From: Streptosporangium brasiliense
GTDB taxonomy: Bacteria; Actinomycetota; Actinomycetes; Streptosporangiales; Streptosporangiaceae
Direction of reading: 5' to 3'
DNA length: 64,000 nt
Assembly (NCBI RefSeq): GCF_030811595.1
Contig: NZ_JAUSRB010000002.1
Span: forward strand, 1,860,001-1,924,000
A program made the translations under genes and the position numbers. The notes under the pieces were generated by a model that worked only from the letters and a program-made list of their open reading frames with translations, searched no databases and had not been told where the DNA came from. Shown here in pieces: positions 52,133 to 61,094 of this stretch; the first letter of the stretch is position 1; each line of letters opens with the position of its first letter.

Positions 52133-52849
52133 TCATCCCGGTGGGGTGACGGGACTGGACGCCGTGGGCCCGGGGACGGAGGCGGCGGGGTCGGACGGGG
52201 CTGAGGACGGGGCTGAGGACGGGACTGAGGTGGGGACGCCGGGATCGGACGGGGCGGGAGTCGAGACGCCGGGGTTGGACGGGTCGGGGGCGGTGGTGGG
52301 GACGGCGGCGCCGCAGACCCCGGCGGCCCGCCGCTCCTGGGCCAGTTGGTCGGTCCCCTTGGTCTGGTATTCCTGCAAATCCTCCGGCGTGGGCACGTAG
52401 CGCCACGAGCCGCTCTCGAAGAGGAAGTCGAAGTCGGTCGTCTCGCTGAGCCGGGTCGCCTGGACCGTGGCGTTGTCGCCGGTGACCGTGACGGTGGTGA
52501 GGGTGAACCGGACGTCCGACACGGGCTGCGGGCACAACTGAAAGAGCCGGACGTACTCCTCGCGCGTGATCGCCGCCTGCGCCTGCGTGCTCCACAGGTC
52601 CCAGAAGTCGTCGTAGGACCCGCTGGAGTAGGCGTCGAGTCCCACCTGGGCGGCCTGGCGGACCGCGCTCTCCGAATGCTCGGGCCCCCGGGTCACGGAA
52701 GGGCTCTTCGGCGCGGGAGCCGGATCCAGCACCGCCATCATGGAGACCACCGTCGCGATGAGCACGCCGACGATCATCATCACGATCACGGCCAGCCCTC
52801 GGCCCGTCTCGCCTCGCGGCGGCTGGCCGTACTCCGGCGGATAGCCCAC
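52133..52849 (-). CDS. Membrane-anchored NTF2-like domain protein with Pro-rich tail
   Basis: 238 residues. N-terminal GYPPEYGQPPRGETGRG, one membrane segment (LAVIVMMIVGVLIATVVSM), an extracytoplasmic domain AAQVGLDAYSSGSYDDFWDL...YVRLFQLCPQPVSDVRF with the shape of SnoaL/DUF4878 lipocalin-like folds, and a 50-residue Pro/Ser tail. A GGAGG site six bases before GTG 52849 fixes the start over the ATG at 52936. No neighbour hints at a role. Confidence 0.68.
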   Translation of the reverse strand: MGYPPEYGQPPRGETGRGLAVIVMMIVGVLIATVVSMMAVLDPAPAPKSPSVTRGPEHSESAVRQAAQVGLDAYSSGSYDDFWDLWSTQAQAAITREEYVRLFQLCPQPVSDVRFTLTTVTVTGDNATVQATRLSETTDFDFLFESGSWRYVPTPEDLQEYQTKGTDQLAQERRAAGVCGAAVPTTAPDPSNPGVSTPAPSDPGVPTSVPSSAPSSAPSDPAASVPGPTASSPVTPPG

Positions 52850-52993
52850 GCGAGGCCTCCGGGGGCTGACAGGGACGGGCTGGCTGACAGGGGCGGACGA
52901 ATGTGATCGTAATGCCCGACGGCCGCCGACGGCCATGGTGATCGCCGACCCGTCAGGATCGGGTGCGGTGGCCCGGAGGATCCTGGCAGGCCC

Positions 52994-52999
52994 CATAAT
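52994..52999 (+). promoter_or_regulatory. -10 box CATAAT of the CadD-like gene
   Basis: CATAAT, six bases before GTG 53006, with no ribosome site: a leaderless pattern. Confidence 0.5.
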
Positions 53000-53005
53000 G
53001 CGCCC

Positions 53006-53575
53006 GTGGGTGAATCGATCGGTACGGCCGTCGCCGTCTTCGCCGGGACCAATGTGGACGACATCGTCATCCTGACGGTGCTGTTCCTGGCCTCCCGGGC
53101 GGGCGGCGTCCCCCGGCCCTGGCAGATCGTCGCGGGCCAGTACGCCGGCATCGCCGTCCTGGTGGCCGTCTCGGCCGTGGCGGCGCTCGGGCTGAGCGTG
53201 GTGCCGGACAGGTGGGTCGGGCTGCTCGGGCTGGTGCCGTTCGGCCTGGGGGTGTGGGGCCTGATCAGGAAGGGCGACGGCGACGGGGCGGCGCCGGTCG
53301 CCTCCGGCGTGGTCTCGATCGCCGGGGTGACGGTCGCCAACGGCGCCGACAACATCTCGGTCTACACCCCGATGTTCCGCACGATCGGCCTGGCGTCCAG
53401 TCTCGTCACGGTCGCGGTGTTCGCCGTCCTGGTCGCGGTCTGGTGCGCGGCGGCCTCCTGGCTCGGCTCGCACAAGAAGATCATCACGTTGGTCGAGCGG
53501 TCGGGGAGATGGCTCGTCCCGGTGGTCTTCATGGTGATCGGCGCGGTCATCGTGGCGGAGTCGGCCTTTAGGTAA
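53006..53575 (+). CDS. CadD-like cadmium/cation transporter
   Basis: 189 residues with five to six hydrophobic segments. AVAVFAGTNVDDIVILTVLF and VTVANGADNISVYTPMF are the paired Asp motifs of the CadD/LysE-related family. Members export Cd2+ or other cations. No ArsR- or CadC-like regulator adjoins. Confidence 0.85.
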   Translation: MGESIGTAVAVFAGTNVDDIVILTVLFLASRAGGVPRPWQIVAGQYAGIAVLVAVSAVAALGLSVVPDRWVGLLGLVPFGLGVWGLIRKGDGDGAAPVASGVVSIAGVTVANGADNISVYTPMFRTIGLASSLVTVAVFAVLVAVWCAAASWLGSHKKIITLVERSGRWLVPVVFMVIGAVIVAESAFR

Positions 53576-53627
53576 AGATGGGCGATTCGCCCGAATTTAC
53601 GACACCCCAAATGGGGATTTACTTCGC

Positions 53628-54437
53628 ATGCGTGAACATTTTAGGTTCTACCGGCACCGGTGGTTCAAAGTGTGGATCGCCACAGCGGCACTGTCGGCCG
53701 CGCTCATCACCATGACCGAGGCCGTCGGCAACCGCGCGGTCATGCCCGCGGCGTTCTTCTACGGGGCGGCGGCCGGACCGGTCGGCCTCCTGGTCGCCAT
53801 CCACGACCGGACCGGGATCGGCGCCAGTGTCCCGGGCGTCACGCTGGTGGGGATGTTCCTGTTCGGCGGGGGAGCCGCCCTCCTGCTCGGCGGATACTTC
53901 AACGCCCTGCTCATCCCCGACAAGCACGGCCCCTCGATCCTGCAGGTCGGATGGATCGAGGAGTCGGCCAAATCCGTCCCCCTCCTCATGGTCGCGATCA
54001 CCGGCCGCTACCTGAACAAGGCCGCGGGGGTGGCGCTGGGCCTGTCCTGCGCCACCGGCTTCGCGATCATGGAGTCGATGTCCTACGCCTGGAGGAGCGT
54101 CGACGCCACCGGCGCGGTCAACGCCGGCATGGTGCTGTTCATGCGCGGTCTCGCCACCCCCTTCAGTCATCTCGCCTGGACCGGCCTGATCTGCGCGGTC
54201 GCCTTCGGGGCCTGGCAGCTCAGGGGACGGATCGTGATCACGCTCTCCGTCGTCGGCGCCTTCGTGGCGGCAGCCGTACTGCACTCGCTCAACGACGGCC
54301 TGCTCATGCTCGACATCCCCGGCCCGGCCCGGCTGCTGTTCCTCCTCGTCGCCGGGGTGAGCTACTGGCTGTTCCACCGGGCCACCCGCGACCTGACCGT
54401 GGCGCCGTCCCCGGTTCCGGCGCCGTCCCGCGCCTGA
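53628..54437 (+). CDS. PrsW family intramembrane metalloprotease
   Basis: 269 residues, eight or so membrane segments. Catalytic motifs: EE in GWIEESAKSVPLLM, the ES pair in GFAIMESMSY, His in PFSHLAWTG and His-Asp in LHSLNDG. In Bacillus PrsW cleaves an anti-sigma factor; actinobacterial members are of unknown substrate. The protein starts MREHFRFYRHRW and ends with a short Pro-rich tail. It lies alone on the plus strand. Confidence 0.85.
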   Translation: MREHFRFYRHRWFKVWIATAALSAALITMTEAVGNRAVMPAAFFYGAAAGPVGLLVAIHDRTGIGASVPGVTLVGMFLFGGGAALLLGGYFNALLIPDKHGPSILQVGWIEESAKSVPLLMVAITGRYLNKAAGVALGLSCATGFAIMESMSYAWRSVDATGAVNAGMVLFMRGLATPFSHLAWTGLICAVAFGAWQLRGRIVITLSVVGAFVAAAVLHSLNDGLLMLDIPGPARLLFLLVAGVSYWLFHRATRDLTVAPSPVPAPSRA

Positions 54438-54444
54438 CCTCCGC

Positions 54445-55230
54445 CTACTCGTAGGGCTCGTCCGGAGTGTCGATCCTCATGAGATCCGTGCCGGACAGCT
54501 GCGGGTAGACGACCCCGTTGGGCATCGTGCCGAACGTCTGCGGGATCCAGGTGCCGGTCACCTCGACCCAGGTGTCCGGGGGCGGCGACTGGATCCCCCT
54601 GACCGCGACCTTCAGCGGGAACGCGTCCGCGGCGCAGCAGGCGATCTGCATGCGGGTGACGTACCACTGGCCCTTCTTCTTCGAAGGGACGACGAAGCCG
54701 GTCAGCTTCACCGCGCGGCCGGTGAGGGACTTGCTGTCGTCGTCCCAGGCCCGGCCGATGAACTCGCCGATCGGCATGTCCACCGGGCCGTCGCCGCGCA
54801 GCGGGGTGAAGGCGCTGAGGGCCTGGTCACGCGGCGGCGGAGTCTCGGACCGGGCGGCGGCGAACGAGCCCAGGGCGGGCGGCGCGACCAGGAAGATCGC
54901 GAACACCGGCAGGCACATCAGCCAGGCGACCCGGGGGCCGCCGTGCGCGTGGCCGTGCTCCGGCGGATGGCCCTGGGCACGGCTGCGGGCACCGTCCGGT
55001 GAGCGGTCCCGAGCACCGCCGTGCGCGTGGGCCTCGGGGGAGCTCTTCCTCGACCGTGACGCCTGGACCAGGCCGGTGAGGCCGAGGACCAGCAGCACCG
55101 CCCCGGCGCCGATCAGGAACGGCCGGAAACCGGGCTTGACGTAGTTCAGATACGTGGTGGAGAAGGCCGAGATCCGCAGCACTGCGCAGCCGAGCAGGGT
55201 GAGGACCAGGTTCTGGGTCACGCGGTTCAC
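54445..55230 (-). CDS. TIGR03943 family membrane protein
   Basis: 261 residues: two N-terminal membrane segments, a His-rich cytosolic linker (about residues 70-105, with repeated HGHAHGG and GHPPEHGH, suggesting metal binding), a third segment, then an extracytoplasmic domain with GRAVKLTGFVVPS and MQIACCAADAFPLKV. It matches the TIGR03943 partner of DUF318 permeases. GTG 55230 overlaps the permease stop (GTGA), so the pair is coupled; an ATG at 55242 is possible. Confidence 0.82.
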   Translation of the reverse strand: MNRVTQNLVLTLLGCAVLRISAFSTTYLNYVKPGFRPFLIGAGAVLLVLGLTGLVQASRSRKSSPEAHAHGGARDRSPDGARSRAQGHPPEHGHAHGGPRVAWLMCLPVFAIFLVAPPALGSFAAARSETPPPRDQALSAFTPLRGDGPVDMPIGEFIGRAWDDDSKSLTGRAVKLTGFVVPSKKKGQWYVTRMQIACCAADAFPLKVAVRGIQSPPPDTWVEVTGTWIPQTFGTMPNGVVYPQLSGTDLMRIDTPDEPYE

Positions 55231-56258
55231 AGCAGCAGCCATCCGGAGAGGGCGCTCACCAGGACGGCGAGCGCGAAGGTCAGCGGGACGAATCTGAGCG
55301 CGAACGCCCTGCCGAACGTGCCGACCTGCAGCGCGATGAGCTTCAGGTCCACCATCGGCCCGACCACCAGGAAGGCCAGCTTCGCGGTCGGTGAGAACGC
55401 GGTCATCGAGGCCGCCACGAACGCGTCGGCCTCCGAGCAGATCGACAGCAGCACCGCCAGCAGCGCCATGACCAGGACGGCCAGCCACGGCACCTCGGCC
55501 AGCGCGGTCAGCCACTCGCGGGGGACCGTGACGTTGAGCGTGGCGGCGGCCAGACCGCCGACGATGAGGAACCCGCCGGCGTGCAGCAGGTCATGCCGCA
55601 TCGCCTCGCCGAACCGCGCCCACCTGGGGCCGTCCCCGTGCGGGCGGGAGGGGATCGGCAGCCACTCGCTCCGGCCGAACCGCAGCCAGAGCCAGCCGAC
55701 CAGGACCGCCACGGCCAGCGACGCCCCGAACCTGCACACGACCATCATCGGCTGTCCGGGGAAGGCGACCGCGGTCGCGACCAGCACGATCGGGTTGATC
55801 GCGGGTGAGGCGAGCAGGAAGGCCAGCGCGGCCGCCGGGGTCACCCCCCGGGCCATCAGCCCCGACGCCACCGGGACGGAGGCGCACTCGCAGCCGGGCA
55901 GCACCGCGCCCGCCACTCCCGCGACGGGCACGGCGGCGGCCGGATGCCTGGGCAGTGCCCTGGTCCAGAACGACGCCGGGACGAACGCGGTGATCGCGGC
56001 GGACAGGGCCACGCCGAAGACCAGGAACGGCAGCGCCTGCACGCAGATCGCCACGAAGATCGTGGCCCACGTCTGGAGCGCCGGCGCCGTCAGATGAGGG
56101 GCGAGCGTGAAGCGCCCCACGACCAGCAGGACGACGACGAGCGCGAAGCCCCACGGCAGCGAGCGGCTCGGCGCGGTGCCGCGCCCCCAGGAGTCCGGGG
56201 GGATCGACCCGTCGTCATCGGTCCAGTGACCCCGCGGCTCGGTTCGAAGCTCGGACAT
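55227..56258 (-). CDS. DUF318-type permease
   Basis: 343 residues, eight or more membrane segments. Conserved GCECASVPVASGLMARG (Cys-x-Cys near the first half) and CSEADAFVAASM mark the DUF318/permease family that includes ArsP, GaeA-type and ThiW-adjacent proteins. With the His-rich TIGR03943 protein it forms a two-component cassette often tied to metal (zinc, copper) homeostasis. Substrate not proven. Confidence 0.82.
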   Translation of the reverse strand: MSELRTEPRGHWTDDDGSIPPDSWGRGTAPSRSLPWGFALVVVLLVVGRFTLAPHLTAPALQTWATIFVAICVQALPFLVFGVALSAAITAFVPASFWTRALPRHPAAAVPVAGVAGAVLPGCECASVPVASGLMARGVTPAAALAFLLASPAINPIVLVATAVAFPGQPMMVVCRFGASLAVAVLVGWLWLRFGRSEWLPIPSRPHGDGPRWARFGEAMRHDLLHAGGFLIVGGLAAATLNVTVPREWLTALAEVPWLAVLVMALLAVLLSICSEADAFVAASMTAFSPTAKLAFLVVGPMVDLKLIALQVGTFGRAFALRFVPLTFALAVLVSALSGWLLL

Positions 56259-56285
56259 GCGCCATATCGTGGCAGATCTCTGCGA

Positions 56286-56301
56286 TGTTCCACGTGGAAC
56301 A
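56286..56301. promoter_or_regulatory. parS-like site
   Basis: TGTTCCACGTGGAACA, a perfect 16-bp palindrome (18 bp with the flanking A and T). It fits the bacterial ParB-binding consensus TGTTNCACGTGAAACA with one change. It lies in the 44-bp gap between the permease start (56258) and the NUDIX-NYN stop (56303), outside coding sequence. Confidence 0.65.
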
Positions 56302-56302
56302 T

Positions 56303-57166
56303 CTACAGACGGGACAGCAGCCACCTGGGGCCGGTCACCGCGGCCCCCAGGGCCGTGACCCGCTCGCGCAGGCCCCGGTCGGCGGTGACGACCAGGACGC
56401 GCTCCCAGGGCTGGGCGTCCCGTACGGCCTGCACGACGGTGTCGTCGCCGGCCCCGGGGGCGGCGACGACGGAGACGCCGGGGAGCGGCGAGACGCCGCG
56501 GGCGGCGCCCTCGACGACCATGACGACGCGGGGGAACCACCGCTCCAGGGCCGGCAGGTCACCGGGGAGGTCGCGCAGGCCGCCGGAGGAGAGGGCGCTC
56601 ACCTCGGCGACCAGCTTGGCGGCGGCTCCGGCGCGGTCCTTCCACCAGCCGTGCTCGGACCGGGCGCCCACGATGTTGGCGACGTCGAGGACGATCACCA
56701 TGGGGCTGAGCGCCTGGCTGATCATGGGCCAGGTCTCGGCGAAACCGGGGTGCAGCTCCTTGGCGGCGATCTCCTCGGGAGTGAGCCAGAGCAGGTCGAC
56801 GCTCTCACCGTTGGCCGGGGCCGCGTCCAGCAGGTCGGCGGCCTGGGCGATCACGGTCGAGAAGGACCAGCCGCTGTGGTCGTCGAGGTAGACCCCCTGG
56901 ACCCGGAGGCCGTCGCCGGTCAGGGCCGCCTCCTCCCCGGCCTCGCGCAGCGCGCCCGTTATGGCGTCCTCGTGGCTGTCGAGGGCACCGCCGGGCAGGC
57001 CCCAGGTGCCGCCGTGGTGGCTCCAGACGGCACGCTCCTGCATCAGGACGCGCGGCGTCCCGGCGGTGTCGTGATGGACGGCGAGCAGGCCGGAGGCGCC
57101 GTACACACCCCAGTGCCGATGCCCGCGATCGCAGTGAGCCCATCCATCGCCGTCTCTGGCCGCCAT
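56303..57166 (-). CDS. NUDIX hydrolase fused to NYN/PIN-like nuclease domain
   Basis: 287 residues. N-terminal NUDIX domain with Nudix box GALDSHEDAITGALREAGEEA (split here: GALDSHE then REAGEEA). From about residue 155 a second domain begins MVIVLDVANIVGARSEHGWW and holds WERVLVVTADRGLRERVTAL, the layout of NYN/YacP ribonucleases (Asp residues D of LDVAN and TADRG). The fusion could couple nucleotide clean-up to RNA decay. ATG 57166 is the first Met after the spacer. Confidence 0.8.
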   Translation of the reverse strand: MAARDGDGWAHCDRGHRHWGVYGASGLLAVHHDTAGTPRVLMQERAVWSHHGGTWGLPGGALDSHEDAITGALREAGEEAALTGDGLRVQGVYLDDHSGWSFSTVIAQAADLLDAAPANGESVDLLWLTPEEIAAKELHPGFAETWPMISQALSPMVIVLDVANIVGARSEHGWWKDRAGAAAKLVAEVSALSSGGLRDLPGDLPALERWFPRVVMVVEGAARGVSPLPGVSVVAAPGAGDDTVVQAVRDAQPWERVLVVTADRGLRERVTALGAAVTGPRWLLSRL

Positions 57167-57383
57167 GGATCAATGATGCACCAAGAGGTATCGCCCTCCG
57201 AGGTGTGGGCCGTACCAATAAGAATTGATATGTCGGACTTCATGGCCGACCGAAGATCTCCGCCGGGCGCATCAGCGGGGCTCGCCAATGGCGGAGTAGA
57301 TGCCGGTAGCGCTACTTATATGGCTTGATATCCCCATGTCATGATCCGCATACTGGCCCAGCTCCCCCCGGTTGAAGGGCCCC

Positions 57384-58520
57384 ATGAATCCGAGCGCGTT
57401 CTCCGTGCCCGTCCGCCCGCTGCGCCCGATCCGCGCGCTCGCGACGGTCGCCGTGACCCTGGTCGCGTCGGTCTCGGTCCTGTCCGCCGGCGTTTCGGTG
57501 GCGCAGCTCCTCTACGGATCGCTGACGCGGATCCTCTTCGGCGGGGACTGGCCGCTGTTCGGCGGCTGGATGTGGCAGGCGGTCCACGGGTGGCAGATCC
57601 TGCGCGCGCTCCTCTACCTCCCGGCGGGGATCGCCTTCGTGTGCTGGCTGTTCCGCGCCCGCGCCAACGCGTACGCGATCTCTCCCGGGGTCCTCCACGT
57701 CTACGCCGCGCCGTACCTGGTGCTCGGCTGGATCCTCCCCGTCGTCAATCTGTTCGTCCCCAAGGGGCTCCTCGACGACATCTGGGCCACCTCCCAGCCC
57801 GGCGGCCTGCGCCCGGGCAGCGACCTCTTCAGGATCCGCCGCCCGGGCCTGATCTGGGCGTGGTGGCTGACCTGGCTGCTGTCGGCGGCCACCGACGGGG
57901 TGTCCGTGGGCCTGGCGTACTCGGAGGCGGACGGCCTGAAGACCGCCGCCCTGGCGGCCGGCGTCGTGCTGCCGATCGTCGCGGGCCTGCTCGCCATCCG
58001 GGTCGTCCTGACGATCACCGATCTCCAGGAGACCGCCCGCGCCGGCCGCCGGCCCGTGCCGGCGCCGCCCTCCGAAGGGGTCAGGGGGCTCGGAGGCGGC
58101 GGCCGTGCGACCTACCTCGGGCGCGTCGCCCTTGTCGTGCGCGACTACGAGGAGGCCGTCGCCTTCTACGTCGGCGTCCTCGGCTTCGAGCTCGTGGAGG
58201 ACACGGCCCAGGACGACGGCGGGCGCCGGGTGGCCGTCCGCCCGCGGGGCTCGCGGGAGACGGCGCTGCTGCTCGTGCGCGCCGGCACCGCCGGACAGGA
58301 GGACCGGGCCGGCGGCGGGGTGGGGCTGTCCCTGCACACCGACGACTTCGCCGGCGACTACGAGCGGATGCTGTCGGAGGGGGTCACCTTCGAGGAGGCC
58401 CCGCGGCGCGGGCCCCACGGCACGGTCGCCGCCTTCCGGGACCCGTACGGCAACCGCTGGGAGCTGTTCCAGCCCGGCGCCGACACCTCACCGACGTACG
58501 GCTGGGCCACGCCGATGTGA
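57384..58520 (+). CDS. DUF4328 membrane protein fused to VOC (glyoxalase) domain
   Basis: 378 residues. N-terminal half: four membrane segments and the DUF4328 patterns GGDWPLFGGWMWQ, ILPVVNLFVPKGLLDDIWA and RIRRPGLIWAWWLTWLLSA. After a linker, from about residue 250 one VOC domain: ATYLGRVALVVRDYEEAVAF, VLGFELVEDTAQD, and a final FRDPYGNRWELFQPG. Metal ligands in the VOC half are incomplete. GAAGG precedes ATG 57384. A sensor or resistance role is conceivable, not shown. Confidence 0.82.
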   Translation: MNPSAFSVPVRPLRPIRALATVAVTLVASVSVLSAGVSVAQLLYGSLTRILFGGDWPLFGGWMWQAVHGWQILRALLYLPAGIAFVCWLFRARANAYAISPGVLHVYAAPYLVLGWILPVVNLFVPKGLLDDIWATSQPGGLRPGSDLFRIRRPGLIWAWWLTWLLSAATDGVSVGLAYSEADGLKTAALAAGVVLPIVAGLLAIRVVLTITDLQETARAGRRPVPAPPSEGVRGLGGGGRATYLGRVALVVRDYEEAVAFYVGVLGFELVEDTAQDDGGRRVAVRPRGSRETALLLVRAGTAGQEDRAGGGVGLSLHTDDFAGDYERMLSEGVTFEEAPRRGPHGTVAAFRDPYGNRWELFQPGADTSPTYGWATPM

Positions 58521-58620
58521 GGTGGCCGCCCGCGGGGCCCGTCGGGTCCATGGCCGGGACGGCGCGATCCGCCGAGCCGGGACCCCCGGCGGAGCGGGGC
58601 CGGGAGGACCCTCCCGGCCC

Positions 58621-59379
58621 TCAGCCACCGCTCTTGCTGAAGTGCTGGTAGTCCTTGATGCCCGACCAGTAGCCGCCCCACTCCCAGTCGACCCTCTCGA
58701 AGGCCCGGACCACCCGGTCACCGGGATTGATCACGCCGGGCGCGTCGATAGGGCGCCTGGCGAACTTGCGGGCGTTCTTGTGCGCCACCGAGCCGTCGGA
58801 GGACAGGTAGGGGTTCTCCCGGGGGTTGATGTCGACCGCCCTGCCGTAGGCGTGCTGGGACCAGTTGCTGGACCCGGTCGCCGGGCGGCAGTTGAAGGCC
58901 GAGGTGTTGTCGGCGTCGATCGAGTCGAAGTCGTCGCCCTTGTAGACGTCGACGAGCTCCATCCTGCGGATCGGCCAGCGCCAGTCGTACAGGCGCCTGA
59001 AGACCGTGACGATGTCGTCGGCCGCGCTCTTGTTCACCACCAGCTCGCCGGTGTGCGGCCGGTCGTCGAAGCCCCAGTAGGTCATCGTGATCAGCCGCAG
59101 GTCGCCGACGGGGACCGGGCAGCCGGGCCGCCAGGAGTGCCGGAGCCGGTCACGGGCGACCTTGGTCACCTTGGCGGAGAACTTCGGCGGGGCGGTCGAG
59201 GTCGGGCTCGCGGCGGGGGACGGGCTGGAGGTGGTCGGCCTGGTCGAGGGGGTCGGCGGCACGGGCGCCGGGGTGAGGGTCGAGGTGGGCTGTGCGGGCT
59301 GCGAGGTGGCGGTCGCGCTGCACGCGGCCGCCGCCAGACAGCCGACGGCCAGCGCGGCGGCCGCCCGGACGCGTGTCAT
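58621..59379 (-). CDS. M15 D-alanyl-D-alanine carboxypeptidase lipoprotein
   Basis: 252 residues. Lipobox LAAAAC at residues 15-20 and a Thr/Pro-rich spacer (to about 80), then an M15 domain: SQHAYGRAVDINPRENPY with zinc His and Asp (HxxxxxxD) and WEWGGYWSGIKDYQHF with the second His. It would trim peptidoglycan peptides outside the membrane, anchored by lipid. ATG 59379 has no clear ribosome site; longer GTG starts remain possible. It is convergent with the fusion gene. Confidence 0.86.
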   Translation of the reverse strand: MTRVRAAAALAVGCLAAAACSATATSQPAQPTSTLTPAPVPPTPSTRPTTSSPSPAASPTSTAPPKFSAKVTKVARDRLRHSWRPGCPVPVGDLRLITMTYWGFDDRPHTGELVVNKSAADDIVTVFRRLYDWRWPIRRMELVDVYKGDDFDSIDADNTSAFNCRPATGSSNWSQHAYGRAVDINPRENPYLSSDGSVAHKNARKFARRPIDAPGVINPGDRVVRAFERVDWEWGGYWSGIKDYQHFSKSGG

Positions 59380-59799
59380 CAACGGAGAGCTGCTCACCTG
59401 TTGCCACCCCACAGCCGACTCGCCACAACCGACAGAGACAAGCCTCCATTGTATTTGACCGGCTACCTCAAGTTATAAGAGGCGGTGGCGGCCCGGACCC
59501 GGATGGCTTCCGTCCCGGTTTGATCCGTGTCGGCGGGGCGCCGACATTCTTTAGCTGAGCTTTCTCCGGGAAATCTCGGTCCTGTGTTCGAAGCCGCGCT
59601 ACAGTCTGAGGCACCGGATCGAACACGGGTTCGGACGATGTCTCCGCAGGTGAGGAGTGATGTCATGGCGACGCTCGCGACGCGGCCGACGGCACATGCT
59701 CCTGTTCTGCGGGGTTCCGTCCGGCATCGCGCGACACGCCGTAGCGCTTTCTACGGAAATCTACGTCGGCCGCTATATCCCGTCATAAAGTCCGAGAGC

Positions 59800-60981
59800 G
59801 TGGACCCCGTGCGCAATCCCTACGCCCCCGGTGCGGGGCAGCGTCCCCCAGAGCTCGCCGGGCGCGACCGCGAGCTTCAGCAGTTCGAAATCGTCCTGGA
59901 GCGGGTGGCGCGTGGCCGCCCGGAGCGCAGCATGGTCGTCACCGGTCTGCGCGGTGTCGGCAAGACCGTCCTCCTCAACACCTTCAAGTCGATGGCCATG
60001 CAGCGGCTGTGGGGGACGGGGAAGATCGAGGCGCGGCCCGACCAGTCGATCCGGCGTCCCGTGGCCGCCGCCCTGCACCTGGCGATCCGTGAGCTGGCGC
60101 CCCGGCACCGGGCGCCCGAGCGCATCGAGGAGTTCCTCGGTGTGCTCAAGGCGTTCGCGATGCGCGATCCGTCGGCGGCCAAGGGCACCTCGCACTGGTC
60201 GCCCGGGATCGACGTGCCCGCGAGCCGGGGCCGGGCCGACTCCGGAGACCTGGAGATCGACCTCACCGAGCTGTTCGTCGACGCGGCCGGGGTGGCCACC
60301 GACCTCGGCGTCGGCATCGCCCTGTTCATCGACGAGATGCAGGACGTGCAGACCCCCGACGTCTCGGCGCTCTGCGCGGCCTGCCACGAGCTCTCCCAGA
60401 GCGGCGGCCCGCTGATCGTGGTGGGCGCCGGTCTGCCCCACCTGCCCAGCGTCCTGTCGGCCAGCAAGAGCTACTCCGAGCGGCTCTTCCGCTACGCCAG
60501 GATCGACCGGCTCGACCGCGAGGCGGCCGATCTGGCGCTCATCGCCCCGGCCGAGAGCGAGGGCGTGGCGTTCACCCAGGAGGCCCTCGACGCGCTCTAC
60601 GAGGCCGCCGACGGCTACCCCTACTTCGTCCAGGCATACGGCAAGGTCGCCTGGGATCTGGCGCTGCGCAGCCCGATCACCGTCGACGACATCAGGGTCT
60701 CGGCGCCGGAGGCCGAAGAGGAGCTCGCGGTCGGGTTCTTCGGCAGCCGTTACGAGCGGGCCACCCCGGCCGAGCGTGACTACATGCACGCGATGGCCTC
60801 CATCGGCGACGAGCCCGTGGCCACCGCAGAGGTGGCCGAGGGGCTCGGCCGCAAGCCGTCCAGCCTCTCCCCGGCCCGCGACAGCCTCATCAAGAAGGGC
60901 CTGATCTACAGCGCCGAGCGCGGACTGATCGCGTTCACCGTGCCGCACTTCGGAAAGTTCCTGCGTTCCCAGCCCGTGTGA
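59800..60981 (+). CDS. AAA family ATPase (DUF4062-like/ORC type, NTPase with winged-helix tail)
   Basis: 393 residues: PELAGRDRELQQFEIVLERV, Walker A VVTGLRGVGKTVLLN, Walker B LFIDEMQDVQTPD, and a C-terminal winged-helix (MASIGDEPVATAEVAEGLGR). This matches ATP-binding proteins of the ORC/STAND-like type common in actinobacteria. GTG 59800 is preferred: TAAAGT lies eight bases upstream, and the frame from ATG 59665 has poor GC3 until 59800. The 59380-59799 spacer therefore holds no gene except that weak extension. Confidence 0.85.
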   Translation: MDPVRNPYAPGAGQRPPELAGRDRELQQFEIVLERVARGRPERSMVVTGLRGVGKTVLLNTFKSMAMQRLWGTGKIEARPDQSIRRPVAAALHLAIRELAPRHRAPERIEEFLGVLKAFAMRDPSAAKGTSHWSPGIDVPASRGRADSGDLEIDLTELFVDAAGVATDLGVGIALFIDEMQDVQTPDVSALCAACHELSQSGGPLIVVGAGLPHLPSVLSASKSYSERLFRYARIDRLDREAADLALIAPAESEGVAFTQEALDALYEAADGYPYFVQAYGKVAWDLALRSPITVDDIRVSAPEAEEELAVGFFGSRYERATPAERDYMHAMASIGDEPVATAEVAEGLGRKPSSLSPARDSLIKKGLIYSAERGLIAFTVPHFGKFLRSQPV

Positions 60982-61016
60982 ACATATGTTCGATATAGTG
61001 TGAGAGTCTCCTAGAC

Positions 61017-61060
61017 CTCTATATGGCTCTCTAGTGGGGAAGCTAGAGAGCTATATAGAG
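61017..61060. terminator. AT-rich 18-bp hairpin between convergent genes
   Basis: CTCTATATGGCTCTCTAG (61017-61034) pairs with CTAGAGAGCTATATAGAG (61043-61060), one wobble, loop TGGGGAAG. It lies in a 110-bp AT-rich island (60985-61095) between a forward and a reverse gene and could terminate both. A further CTCTCTAG copy is at 61091. Confidence 0.6.
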
Positions 61061-61094
61061 CTGAATCGCGCTGGGTAGGAAAATCTAGGGCTCT

